From Phosphoribacter sp037045045 (GTDB lineage Bacteria > Actinomycetota > Actinomycetes > Actinomycetales > Dermatophilaceae), in the NCBI GenBank assembly GCA_037045045.1, contig JBAOHL010000004.1:434001-498000 (forward strand): DNA of 64,000 bases, written 5' to 3'. Shown piece by piece: positions 8,142 to 16,761 of the stretch (the first letter of the stretch is position 1; each line of letters opens with the position of its first letter). Below the pieces are notes generated by a model, which ran no database searches, had not been told where the DNA came from, and was given only the letters and a program-made list of their open reading frames with translations. A program made the position numbers and the translations under genes.

Positions 8142-9314
8142 ATGAACGACAAATCGTCCAACACACCCATCCAGATCGGTCGCCTCGCTTCCACCGTCAA
8201 GCGGATCCGTCGACGCACGTGGCTACCGTTGCTCAGCGGTCTGGGCCTGGCGACTCTTGCCTCGCGCAGTGTCCTCATACTGGCGTCACCAGAAGAGTTG
8301 CTCTGGCTACGTGACGTGGCGACCCCCACCCGAGTCGCGTTCCTCACTGGGCTCTCCGCCCTGTTGATCGGCCTCGCCACAACCGTTCACGGGCGGGTGC
8401 GAGATGCGACAGCCGCCGCTGACATCGACGCCGACCCAGGCGATGTCGAAGAGGCCCTAGCCCGACTGGATGCCCTCCGCACGGCCGTGACTCTAGCGCT
8501 CGTGGCCGTTGGGATCGCGGAAGGGACTCTCATCCAGCTGGTGGTGTGGCAGGCGTCGGGACGTCTGGCTGCGGCTGCTGCAACCGTGCCCGTTCTTGTC
8601 ACCAGCTTCCTCTTGGCCGACACCTTGAGCGAGGGCTATAGCCAGAGCCGTCGCATCGAGGCGGCTCTCAGGCGATACACCGCGGATCGCCTTCGCCAAG
8701 CAGAGGTTGTCTGGTCTGCGCTTCATCCGCAGGCGAGATGGTGGGAGCCGATCTTCGTCGTCCTGACGGGCTTCGTCGGCGCACTCGTAGCGGTCACCGT
8801 CAACCTGCCAGTTCCCATCCCCATCACTCTGGAATTCGCTGTCGCACTCGTCGTGGCCGTCATCGGGGTGGTGTGCGTCGCGTATGCCGCCCTCGTCGCC
8901 CTCGCGATCGGCGCAGCCTGCGGTCACCCCGTGTTCGTGGCGACGTACCTTGGGCTCGCGCTGGGCATGGTGCCCAACCTTGCGGCAGTTCTCGTGCTGG
9001 TCGACTACACCGACAGCCCAACCCACCCGGCTGTCGATCGGATGACGCTGGCGCTGTGGTTGATCGTCGTCTTCCAAGCGGGATGGACCCTCGTGACCAT
9101 GCGCAAGGGCCCTCTCGGCCCGGGCCGTCGCACGGCGGTCGTCGCGGCGGTGGTGTCGCATCTGTTGCAGTGGTGGAACGGGCGTTCATCCCGTTCGCCG
9201 CGGCCCGACAGGTGGGTCGGACGGCTGCGGCGGCGCTGTCGCGAGTTCACCGGCATACCCGATCTCACAGGCGCACCCGAGCGTCCGGGCGACGGGAGTG
9301 AGCGGCATGAGTAG
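8142..9314 (+). CDS. polytopic membrane protein of unknown function
   Basis: A 390-residue protein with about eight to nine hydrophobic segments, for example LPLLSGLGLATLASRSVLIL, VAFLTGLSALLIGLA, FVVLTGFVGALVAVTVN, ALVVAVIGVVCVAYAALVAL and LGLALGMVPNLAAVLVLV. The N terminus and a stretch around residues 85-110 are charged and cytoplasm-like. ATG 8142 is preceded by AAGGAG (8130-8135), a good reason to reject the longer open frame from 7917. The 3' end overlaps the start of hsdM by 8-17 bases, so it is probably co-transcribed with the restriction genes. No family is recognised; a defence accessory role is only a guess from position. Confidence 0.75.
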   Translation: MNDKSSNTPIQIGRLASTVKRIRRRTWLPLLSGLGLATLASRSVLILASPEELLWLRDVATPTRVAFLTGLSALLIGLATTVHGRVRDATAAADIDADPGDVEEALARLDALRTAVTLALVAVGIAEGTLIQLVVWQASGRLAAAAATVPVLVTSFLLADTLSEGYSQSRRIEAALRRYTADRLRQAEVVWSALHPQARWWEPIFVVLTGFVGALVAVTVNLPVPIPITLEFAVALVVAVIGVVCVAYAALVALAIGAACGHPVFVATYLGLALGMVPNLAAVLVLVDYTDSPTHPAVDRMTLALWLIVVFQAGWTLVTMRKGPLGPGRRTAVVAAVVSHLLQWWNGRSSRSPRPDRWVGRLRRRCREFTGIPDLTGAPERPGDGSERHE

Positions 9315-10270
9315 CCTTCCACGGGTGATCACCGGCGACCTCAAGGGCAAGATCGACCGAATCTGGGACGCCTTTTGGTCCGGCGGCATCAGCAATCCGA
9401 TCGAGGTTATCGAGCAGATCACCTACCTGCTGTTCATCCGGCGTCTCGACGAACTCCAGACGCTCAAGGAGAACCGCGCGCGCCGCCTCAAGGAACCGGT
9501 CGAGGACCCGACCTTCCTCGCTGGCCAGGACCACCTGCGCTGGTCACGCTTCAAGAACGGCGATGCGGCGGTCATGTTCAACGTCGTCGGTGAGCAGGTC
9601 TTCCCGTTCCTGCGCCGGCTCGGCGGCGAGGGATCCACGTACTCCGACCACATGAAGGACGCCCGGTTCACGATCCCCACCCCGGCGTTGCTGTCCAAGG
9701 TCGTCGACATGCTCGACGACGTGCCGATGAGCGACCGCGACACCAACGGCGACCTCTACGAGTACATGCTCGCCAAGATCGCCACCGCCGGTCAGAATGG
9801 ACAGTTCCGCACTCCGCGTCACATCATTCAGCTCATGGTTGCGATGACCGCACCGACGCCGACCGACGAGATCGTCGACCCCGCGTGCGGCACCGCGGGC
9901 TTCCTCGTCGCCGCCTCCGAGCACCTGCGCGTGACCCACCCTTCCGTGATGACGGATGCCGCGCAGCGCAAGCACTTCAACCACTCGATGTTCCACGGCT
10001 ACGACTTCGACAACACCATGCTCCGCATCGGCAGCATGAACATGCTGCTCCACGGCATCGAGGCCCCCGACATCCGCTACCGAACAGTCGTTCGTCGTCC
10101 CGAAGGCCGACATCGTCGCACAGGGCTATGACCTGTCGCTCAACCGTTACAAGGAGGTCGTCCACGAAGAAGTCGAGCACCGCCACCCGCTCGACATCAT
10201 CTCCGACCTCGAAGCCCTGGAGGTCGAGATCCAGCAAGGGCTCGCCCGGCTGAAGGCCATGGTCACGTGA
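9298..10270 (+). pseudogene. hsdM: Type I restriction-modification methylase HsdM, internally deleted
   Basis: HsdM transfers a methyl group to adenine and forms the core of the Type I complex. The HsdM N-terminal helical domain (residues 5 to about 130) and AdoMet motif I, DPACGTAGFLVAA, are clear. After EAPDIRYR at about 10083 the sequence jumps directly to the protein's C-terminal end, SFVVPKADIVAQGYDLSLNR, which is in the +1 frame and ends at TGA 10268-10270. Family members are about 480-520 residues; here about 260 plus 60 remain. Roughly 170 residues, including the catalytic NPPY/F motif, are missing and the frame is broken. Starts at GTG 9298 or ATG 9307; the remnant stop overlaps hsdS as GTGA. 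Confidence 0.9.
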
Positions 10271-11445
10271 AGCCCGGATGGACAAGTGTCGCTCTGGGCG
10301 ACGTGGCGCAGGTGGTCTCGGGCGCCACTCCCAAGACCGGCGTGGCGAAGTATTGGGACGGGAAGATCCCTTGGGTAACGCCGAAGGATCTGAGCACTCT
10401 AAAGGAAGCGGAGATCCACGTAACGCCCCGCAACATCACTGAAGCAGGGCTGCGAAGTTGCGCGGCCGCGATGCTCCCGGCTGGTTCGGTTCTGTTCAGC
10501 TCGAGGGCGCCGATCGGACACGTCGCTATCAACTCGGTTCCAATGGCGACGAATCAAGGCTTCAAGAGCCTCGTGCCGAGAGAGGGTGTCCTAGATGCTA
10601 AGTACCTCTATCACTGGCTCCGATGGAACCGTTCCTTCCTGGAGTCGCTGGGCAACGGGGCGACGTTCAAGGAGGTCTCCAAGGCTGTTGTCTCGCGAGT
10701 GGAGTTGCCGTTGCCGCCGATTGAGGAGCAGCGCCGCATCGCCACCATCCTCGACCACGCTGACGCCCTTGCTGCGATGAATCAGGCTGCCCTGGAATCA
10801 CTGGGCCGAACCTATGGCGCCTTGTCTCAGAGGCTGGTGCCCCAAGGAAGTCAGGACGTCGTAGATCTCGGCGATGTTGCCGAGGTTCAGGGCGGACTTC
10901 AAATCACCTCGAGGAGGTCGGCGCTTCCCAAGGAAGTGCCCTACTTGCGTGTCGCCAATGTTGGCAGGGGCTCGATCGATTGCACCGAGATCAAAACCTT
11001 GCGAGTAACGCAACTGGAGCTCGACCGAGTACGGCTGCGACGCGAAGACCTGCTACTGGTGGAGGGGCACGGTAACCCCGGTGAGGTGGGCCGTGCAGCG
11101 CGGTGGACTGGCGCCGATGCAGACATGGTGCACCAGAATCACTTGATTCGCGTGCGAGCGAACGAAAGCGCCTACCTCCCGGTCGTGCTGGAAGCCCTGA
11201 TCAACTCCACTGTGGGTCGAGACCACTTCGCGCGGTCGGGAAAGACCACGAGCGGCCTCAACACGATCTCTACGACGAACGTGCGCTCACTCCGGTTGCC
11301 TCTACTGACGAGGCCTCGACAGGAGGACTTCGCTTAGCAAACGGGAGAGTTGGTCGAACAGCGAACACGCTTGGTTGGTCGGGGGAAGGTGCTCTCGGAG
11401 CTGCGCGCGACGCTGCAGGCGAGGGCATTTTCGGGGAGGCTGTGA
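10267..11445 (+). pseudogene. hsdS: Type I restriction specificity subunit HsdS with in-frame TAG
   Basis: HsdS reads the DNA target through two target-recognition domains separated by helical spacers. TRD1 begins SVALGDVAQVVSGATPKTG and ends at the spacer PPIEEQRRIATILDHADALA. TRD2 begins DLGDVAEVQGGLQI. An in-frame TAG at 11335-11337 stops translation after RPRQEDFA (356 residues). The same frame continues with QTGELVEQRTRLVG then SELRATLQARAFSGRL and a TGA at 11443-11445, which is exactly a normal HsdS distal helix and C terminus. A single base change therefore truncates the second spacer helix. The shortened protein might still fold, but the helix normally contacts HsdM. Confidence 0.88.
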
Positions 11446-11448
11446 GCC

Positions 11449-12285
11449 ATGCCGGTGGAGATAGGAATGTGGCGGATCGACGGGGACACCCCGAAGCGGC
11501 TCGCCTCTGCGATGCTGCCGTCCGAGGCGACGTTGGAGCAGTACCTCGAGAAGGACCCCTCGCTCCTCGGCGAGCGCCTGCTCGTCATCGGCCGGCAGGT
11601 GAAGACGCCGCAGGGCAAGTTCATCGACCTGCTCGCCATGGACGGCGAGGGAACTCTCCACGTCCTGGAACTCAAGCGCGACAAGACTCCTCGTGACGTC
11701 GTCGCACAGGTCCTCGACTATGGCTCGTGGGTGAGCACCCTCGACCGCGAGACGATCATCGACCTGGCCAACGACCACCTCGGCGACGTCGAGTTCGAGG
11801 CCGCCTTCGAGGAGGTCTTCGGCACCACCGCGCCGGACGAGCTCAACGCCGCACTGCAGTTGACGATTGTCGCCACCGACCTCGACCCTGGCTCCGAACG
11901 AATCGTCACCAACCTTCGCACCTTCGGCGTCCCGGTGGGTGCGCGAGTCAACGTGTCGATCCCCTCCGAGGGATATGTCGCCGTAGGCGAGACGCTCGGC
12001 CCGGCCGAACGATTCGACCAGGTGACCGTGACGCTCGACGGTGAGCAACAGCGGTTGGCTGACCAACCGCTGGCCGGGTGGTACCGGCATGGCACCGAGG
12101 GAGCCGTCGAGACGGATGAGCAGGCTGAATGGGCTATCCCGGTGAAGTGGTTCGCGGCGTATCCACAGTCGGACGCCTACTGGGAGAAGGGTATGTTCGC
12201 CAACCAGAACAGTGCCTGCAAGCTCCGCCAGGAGTTCACTCTCGAGCGCCTCGCTCAGCACTTCCGACTCGACGAGGCGGAGTAG
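11449..12285 (+). CDS. NucS/DUF91-like PD-(D/E)XK nuclease-domain protein
   Basis: A 278-residue protein starting three bases after the full-length hsdS frame ends. Residues about 25-110 match the RecB-like nuclease fold of NucS/DUF91 proteins: FIDLLAMDGEGTLHVLELKR supplies the Asp and ExK motif, followed by TPRDVVAQVLDYGSWVSTL. The C-terminal 160 residues are not recognised. It lies inside the hsd operon between hsdS and hsdR. Related DUF91 proteins occur beside defence genes, so a part in the restriction locus is plausible. This is not the canonical actinobacterial mismatch nuclease NucS, which is shorter and not in such operons. Confidence 0.78.
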   Translation: MPVEIGMWRIDGDTPKRLASAMLPSEATLEQYLEKDPSLLGERLLVIGRQVKTPQGKFIDLLAMDGEGTLHVLELKRDKTPRDVVAQVLDYGSWVSTLDRETIIDLANDHLGDVEFEAAFEEVFGTTAPDELNAALQLTIVATDLDPGSERIVTNLRTFGVPVGARVNVSIPSEGYVAVGETLGPAERFDQVTVTLDGEQQRLADQPLAGWYRHGTEGAVETDEQAEWAIPVKWFAAYPQSDAYWEKGMFANQNSACKLRQEFTLERLAQHFRLDEAE

Positions 12286-12292
12286 TACGGCC

Positions 12293-15200
12293 GTGCCCAG
12301 CAACTTCGACTTCGTGCCCTTGGACTGGGGAGAGACGCGCGCGGACGCGGGGAGGGCTGAGGCGTACGGGCGGACGGACCCGCGGTCGTGCGTCTTCTAC
12401 GCGCGCCGCGTGGTCGAACAGGTCGTCGTCAGGATCTTCGATCTCGAGAGGTTGGCCGTCCCCTATAAGTCCGATCTGGCGGCGCGCCTTGGAGACAGCG
12501 GCTTTAGGGCCGCGGTTGGCTCCGAGATCGCCGCTAAGGCTGACGCGATTCGCAAGCTCGGCAACGTTGCGGTACACGAGAGTCGGGCGATCACCCCGCA
12601 GACCGCGCTCAACGTTCTGAGGCAGCTCCACGACGTTCTCAAGTGGGCGGCATACACCTACTCGGCGACGCCAGACGACGTGCCCACGGGGGCGGCATAC
12701 GATCCGTCCCTGATCCCCGCCCCGGCCGAGCCGGGGAGCCAGCCGCCGCTGTCGGCCGCCGAGGTGGACCAGCTGTTGGCGACCTTCGCGACCAAGGACG
12801 CCGCTCTCGCGGTTGCGAAGGAAAGTAGCGCCGCCCTTCAAGCAGAGCTGGACAGGACCCGGGCCGAGGTGGCGGCTGCTCAGGCTGCCAAGGCCCATCG
12901 GGCGACCCAGTTCGACTGGGACGAGGCGTCGACGCGCGAATTGTTCATCGATGCCGATCTCCTGGAGGCCGGCTGGTCGTTGACGGATCCGCGTGACCGC
13001 GAATACCCCGTCACGGGGATGCCGAACGTCCGCGGTCAGGGTTTCGTCGACTACGTGTTGTGGGGCGACGACGGGCTGCCGCTGGCGTTGATCGAGGCCA
13101 AGCGGTCTCGCAAGGACCCTGCCGTGGGGCAACAGCAGGCCAAGCTCTATGCCGACTGTCTTGAAACCATGACGGGACGGCGTCCGGTGATCCTCTGGTC
13201 GAATGGCTACCAGCACTGGATCTGGGACGACGCCGCCGGCTACCCGCCCCGCAGGATCTCAGGATTCCTGACCAAGGATGAACTCGAGCTGATGGTGCGC
13301 CGGCGACACACGCGCCTGTCGCTCAAGGATGTCGTGGTCGACAAGGCGATCGTGGAGCGGCACTACCAGACCCGGGCGATTCGGGCTGTCGGAGAATCGT
13401 TCGAGGCGAAGCGCCGTGAAGCCTTGCTCGTCATGGCGACGGGCTCTGGCAAGACGCGCACGGTCATCGCATTGGTCGACCAGCTCATGAAGCGCGGCTG
13501 GGTCAAGCGCGTGCTGTTCCTCGCGGATCGCGTGGCCCTGGTCAACCAAGCGGTCGCGGCATTCAAGACGCACCTATCGTCGACGACCACGATCAACCTC
13601 GTCGACGAGAAAGTACCGGACGGGCGGGTCTTCGTCTCAACCCACCAGACCATGATGGGCCTGATCAATGCCACGGGCGGCGTCGGCGGTCGGCGGTTCG
13701 GGCCGGGCTACTTCGACCTCATCGTCATCGACGAGGCCCACCGGTCGGTGTACGCCAAGTACAAGACGATCTTCGACTGGTTCGATGCGATGCTCGTCGG
13801 CCTGACGGCCACCCCCAAGGACGAGATCGACCGCAACACGTACCTGCTGTTCAACTTGGAGGCCGGGGTGCCAACCGACGCTTACAGCCTCGACGAGGCC
13901 GTGGTCGAGGGGTATTTGGTGCCGCCGGTACCCGTGTCCGTGCCGCTGAAGTTCCTGCGGACAGGCATTCATTACGACCAACTTTCCGAGGCCGAGAAGG
14001 ACGAGTGGGACTCGCTCGACTGGGGCGAGGACGACCACGTCCCGACCGACGTCAACCCCGAGGAGCTCAACAAGTGGCTCTTCAACGCTGACACGGTCGA
14101 CAAGGTGCTGCGGCACCTCATGGAATCCGGCCACAAGGTCGCCGGGGGCGATCGGCTCGGCAAGACCATCATCTTCGCCAAGAACCACGCTCACGCCGAG
14201 TTCATCCGGCAACGCTTCGACGTCGCGTACCCCGAACACGCGGGTCACTTCGCGCGGGTGATCACATACCAGACGGAGCAGCCGCAGAGCCTCATCGACG
14301 ACTTTTCGGTGAAGGAGAAGGCGCCACACATCGCCATCAGCGTCGACATGCTCGACACCGGGATCGACGTGCACGAGGTCGTCAACCTCGTCTTCTTCAA
14401 GCTGGTGCGGTCGGTGTCGAAGTTCTGGCAGATGATCGGGCGCGGAACTCGGTTGTGCGCTGACCTGTACGGGCCAGGTGAGGACAAGGCGAACTTCTAC
14501 GTCTTCGACTTCTGCATGAACCTCGAATACTTCAACCAGCCGGGCGCAGGCTCGGAGGGATCGATGCAGAAGTCGCTCGCCGAGCGGCTCTTCGAGGCTC
14601 GCCTGGGGTTGATCGCGGCACTGGACCACGCCGACGCCGAAGGAGACGTCGCCGTCTTGCGCGACGACACGGCCAAACACCTCAACAAGGTCGTGGCTGG
14701 CATGAACCTCGACAACTTCGTCGTGCGTCCCGAGCGTGAGTGGGTGCAGAGGTACGCCGACTGGGAGCCCTGGACATCGCTGACCGTGCACGATGCCGGC
14801 GAGGTCGCGACACACTTGGCTCGCCTCCCATCGGCGGTGCGTGATGACGATGAGGACGCCAAGCGGTTCGACCTCTTGATGCTCAAGATCCAGTTGGCCC
14901 GGTTGGAGGGGGACGCACTCACGGCCAACCGGCTGCGGCAGCAGGTTCAGCAGATCACCTCGTCGCTCCTCGACCAGACGTCCATTCCGGCGATCGCGGA
15001 GCAGCAGCTGCTGCTGGCCGAGGTCACCGAGGACGAGTGGTGGGTCGACGTCACCCTCCCCCTGGTTGAGCTGGCACGAAGGCGCATCCGTGGCCTCGTC
15101 CGGTTCATGGAGAAGGTCAAACGAGCCCTCGTTTACACCAATTTCGAGGACGAGATCGGCGACGGCTCGATCGTCGATCTCCCGGGCGTTGCGGTCGGGA

Positions 15201-15688
15201 CGAACTGGGAGCGGTTCAAGGCCAAGGCCCGCGCGTACCTCAAGGATCACGAGGACCACGTCGCCCTCCAGAAGCTCCGTCGGAACAGGCAGCTGACCGA
15301 CACGGACCTGTCCGCGCTCGAAGCCATGCTCGTGGCCTCCGGGGCCGGCGGTCCGCAGGACATCGCCCGCGCGACCGAGGAGTCGCAGGGCTTGGGCCTG
15401 TTCATCCGCTCGCTCGTCGGACTCGACCGCGAGGCCGCTACGGAAGCCTTCTCCGAGTTCCTCACGGACTCCCGGTTCAGCGCCGCTGAGATCCGCTTCA
15501 TCCAGCTCATCGTCGAGCACCTCACCGCCAACGGCGTCATGGAAGCACGTCGGCTATACGAAGCGCCCTTCACCGATCACGCTCCCACCGGTCCGGATTC
15601 CCTGTTCAGCGACAACGATGTAGACCGATTGGTGGTCGTCCTCGATCAGGTGCGCGCGCACGCCTTGGCGGATGAGACCGTTGCTTGA
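12293..15688 (+). CDS. hsdR: Type I restriction endonuclease subunit HsdR (DUF4145 type)
   Basis: The motor and nuclease subunit of a Type I system, about 1131 residues. Residues 1-130 form a DUF4145-like domain (YARRVVEQVVVRIFD). A PD-(D/E)XK nuclease motif ALIEAKRSRKDP lies near residue 265. The SF2 helicase core has Walker A MATGSGKTRT (about 380), DEAH box VIDEAHRSVY (about 480), GLTATPKD and motif VI MIGRGTRL (about 715). A long EcoEI-type C-terminal domain follows. The GTG at 12293 (VPSNFDFVPLDWGE) is preferred to upstream starts because the previous gene ends at 12285. It seems complete, in contrast with hsdM and hsdS. Confidence 0.93.
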   Translation: MPSNFDFVPLDWGETRADAGRAEAYGRTDPRSCVFYARRVVEQVVVRIFDLERLAVPYKSDLAARLGDSGFRAAVGSEIAAKADAIRKLGNVAVHESRAITPQTALNVLRQLHDVLKWAAYTYSATPDDVPTGAAYDPSLIPAPAEPGSQPPLSAAEVDQLLATFATKDAALAVAKESSAALQAELDRTRAEVAAAQAAKAHRATQFDWDEASTRELFIDADLLEAGWSLTDPRDREYPVTGMPNVRGQGFVDYVLWGDDGLPLALIEAKRSRKDPAVGQQQAKLYADCLETMTGRRPVILWSNGYQHWIWDDAAGYPPRRISGFLTKDELELMVRRRHTRLSLKDVVVDKAIVERHYQTRAIRAVGESFEAKRREALLVMATGSGKTRTVIALVDQLMKRGWVKRVLFLADRVALVNQAVAAFKTHLSSTTTINLVDEKVPDGRVFVSTHQTMMGLINATGGVGGRRFGPGYFDLIVIDEAHRSVYAKYKTIFDWFDAMLVGLTATPKDEIDRNTYLLFNLEAGVPTDAYSLDEAVVEGYLVPPVPVSVPLKFLRTGIHYDQLSEAEKDEWDSLDWGEDDHVPTDVNPEELNKWLFNADTVDKVLRHLMESGHKVAGGDRLGKTIIFAKNHAHAEFIRQRFDVAYPEHAGHFARVITYQTEQPQSLIDDFSVKEKAPHIAISVDMLDTGIDVHEVVNLVFFKLVRSVSKFWQMIGRGTRLCADLYGPGEDKANFYVFDFCMNLEYFNQPGAGSEGSMQKSLAERLFEARLGLIAALDHADAEGDVAVLRDDTAKHLNKVVAGMNLDNFVVRPEREWVQRYADWEPWTSLTVHDAGEVATHLARLPSAVRDDDEDAKRFDLLMLKIQLARLEGDALTANRLRQQVQQITSSLLDQTSIPAIAEQQLLLAEVTEDEWWVDVTLPLVELARRRIRGLVRFMEKVKRALVYTNFEDEIGDGSIVDLPGVAVGTNWERFKAKARAYLKDHEDHVALQKLRRNRQLTDTDLSALEAMLVASGAGGPQDIARATEESQGLGLFIRSLVGLDREAATEAFSEFLTDSRFSAAEIRFIQLIVEHLTANGVMEARRLYEAPFTDHAPTGPDSLFSDNDVDRLVVVLDQVRAHALADETVA

Positions 15689-15790
15689 ATCGTGGCCATG
15701 TAACCCTCCGCCCAACTCGTCGGCGCAACACGGATGACAACGTCGGGCGGGGACCCCTGGTTTGCCGAGCTCCCTGGGGCGCCGTGGAAC

Positions 15791-16686
15791 TCACTGCCCG
15801 GCGGTGGTCGCTAGTCGCACGCCGGCCGCACGAATGAGCACGGTGGCCCACGTGCGAAAGGGACGCCAGGCGTTGTTGAGGCGTGCCCACTGCTCCGGCG
15901 TGGGCGGAGCGCCGAGCCCGTAGAGCCTCCCGGCCATCTCCATCGCGCGCGGCTCCTCGACCGGCGCGTCCGCGTGACCACTCGCTCGAACCACGATGAG
16001 CGCGCTGAAGAACGGGCCGATGCCCGGGATGCGTCGCAGTGCCGCCATCGCGGCGCCCGGTTCCTGGGCGCGGATGTCGTCGGCCTCGAGCCCTCCGTCG
16101 GCAGCCACCCGGGCAACGGCGCGGAGCCGTTCGGCCTTCACGGCCGGCATACCGGGGATCTCCTCGCACGCCAATACCGCTGCCGGAGTGGGGAAGGCGC
16201 TCACCGTCTCACCCGCCAGCTGGTATGCCGTGCCGTGCCGTGCGTCTCGGAGAATCGACGCCACCAGCCCTGCCCCTGCCGGCTCGACCACCGGGCCGAG
16301 ATGACCCCCCAGGCCGCCGCCTCGTAGGGGGATACGAACTGCGGCGGACGCAGCCCGGGAGCGACGGCCTGGAGGCGGCCGATGACCGCGTCCCGCTGTC
16401 CGATCTCGACGAATCCGCTGGCGTCGTGGTCCAGAGAGAGGATGCGCGCGACCTGCCGTTGGACGACATGCGCCGAGGCGGCCCGTTCTTCGGATCCCCG
16501 CACCCGGACGTGCACGCCCGTCCCGTCTTGGCGCACCTCGACGCCGACGGTTCGCGTGAACGCCCCGTCCACGCAGAACGCCATCCGCATGACGCCGTCG
16601 AACGTCCTCGAGTGCCGCGACCCGAAACCGAACTCGGCCAGCTCCTTGAGCGAGAACGGTCCTCGCGGCACGATCGTGAACTCCAT
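15791..16686 (-). pseudogene. AlkA-like DNA-3-methyladenine glycosylase, frameshifted in a 5-bp repeat
   Basis: HhH-GPD base-excision glycosylase that removes alkylated bases. From ATG 16686 the N-terminal domain MEFTIVPRGPFSLKELAEF runs to YEAAAWGVISARWSSRQ and ETHGTA. It then leaves frame at three copies of GCCGT (16227-16241, plus strand). The remainder, YQLAGETVSAFPTPAAVL, IPGMPAVKAERLRAVARVA, the helix-hairpin-helix LRRIPGIGPFFSALIVVR and the family C terminus AWRPFRTWATVLIRAAG, is in another frame to 15791. Removing one 5-bp unit would restore a single frame of about 296 residues. The result is either a slippage mutation, a phase-variable gene or a sequencing error. Confidence 0.82.
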
Positions 16687-16761
16687 GAGCACCCTTCCGC
16701 CACAGCCGACTTCCCCAGCACGGTATGCCGCGCCTCCGACAGCGCCCTTGGGCACCGACTG

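Noticed and set aside
11335..11337. TAG in hsdS as a read-through or pyrrolysine codon
   Set aside because: No pyrrolysine genes or stimulatory structure are visible, and nonsense mutation fits the decay of the neighbouring hsdM.
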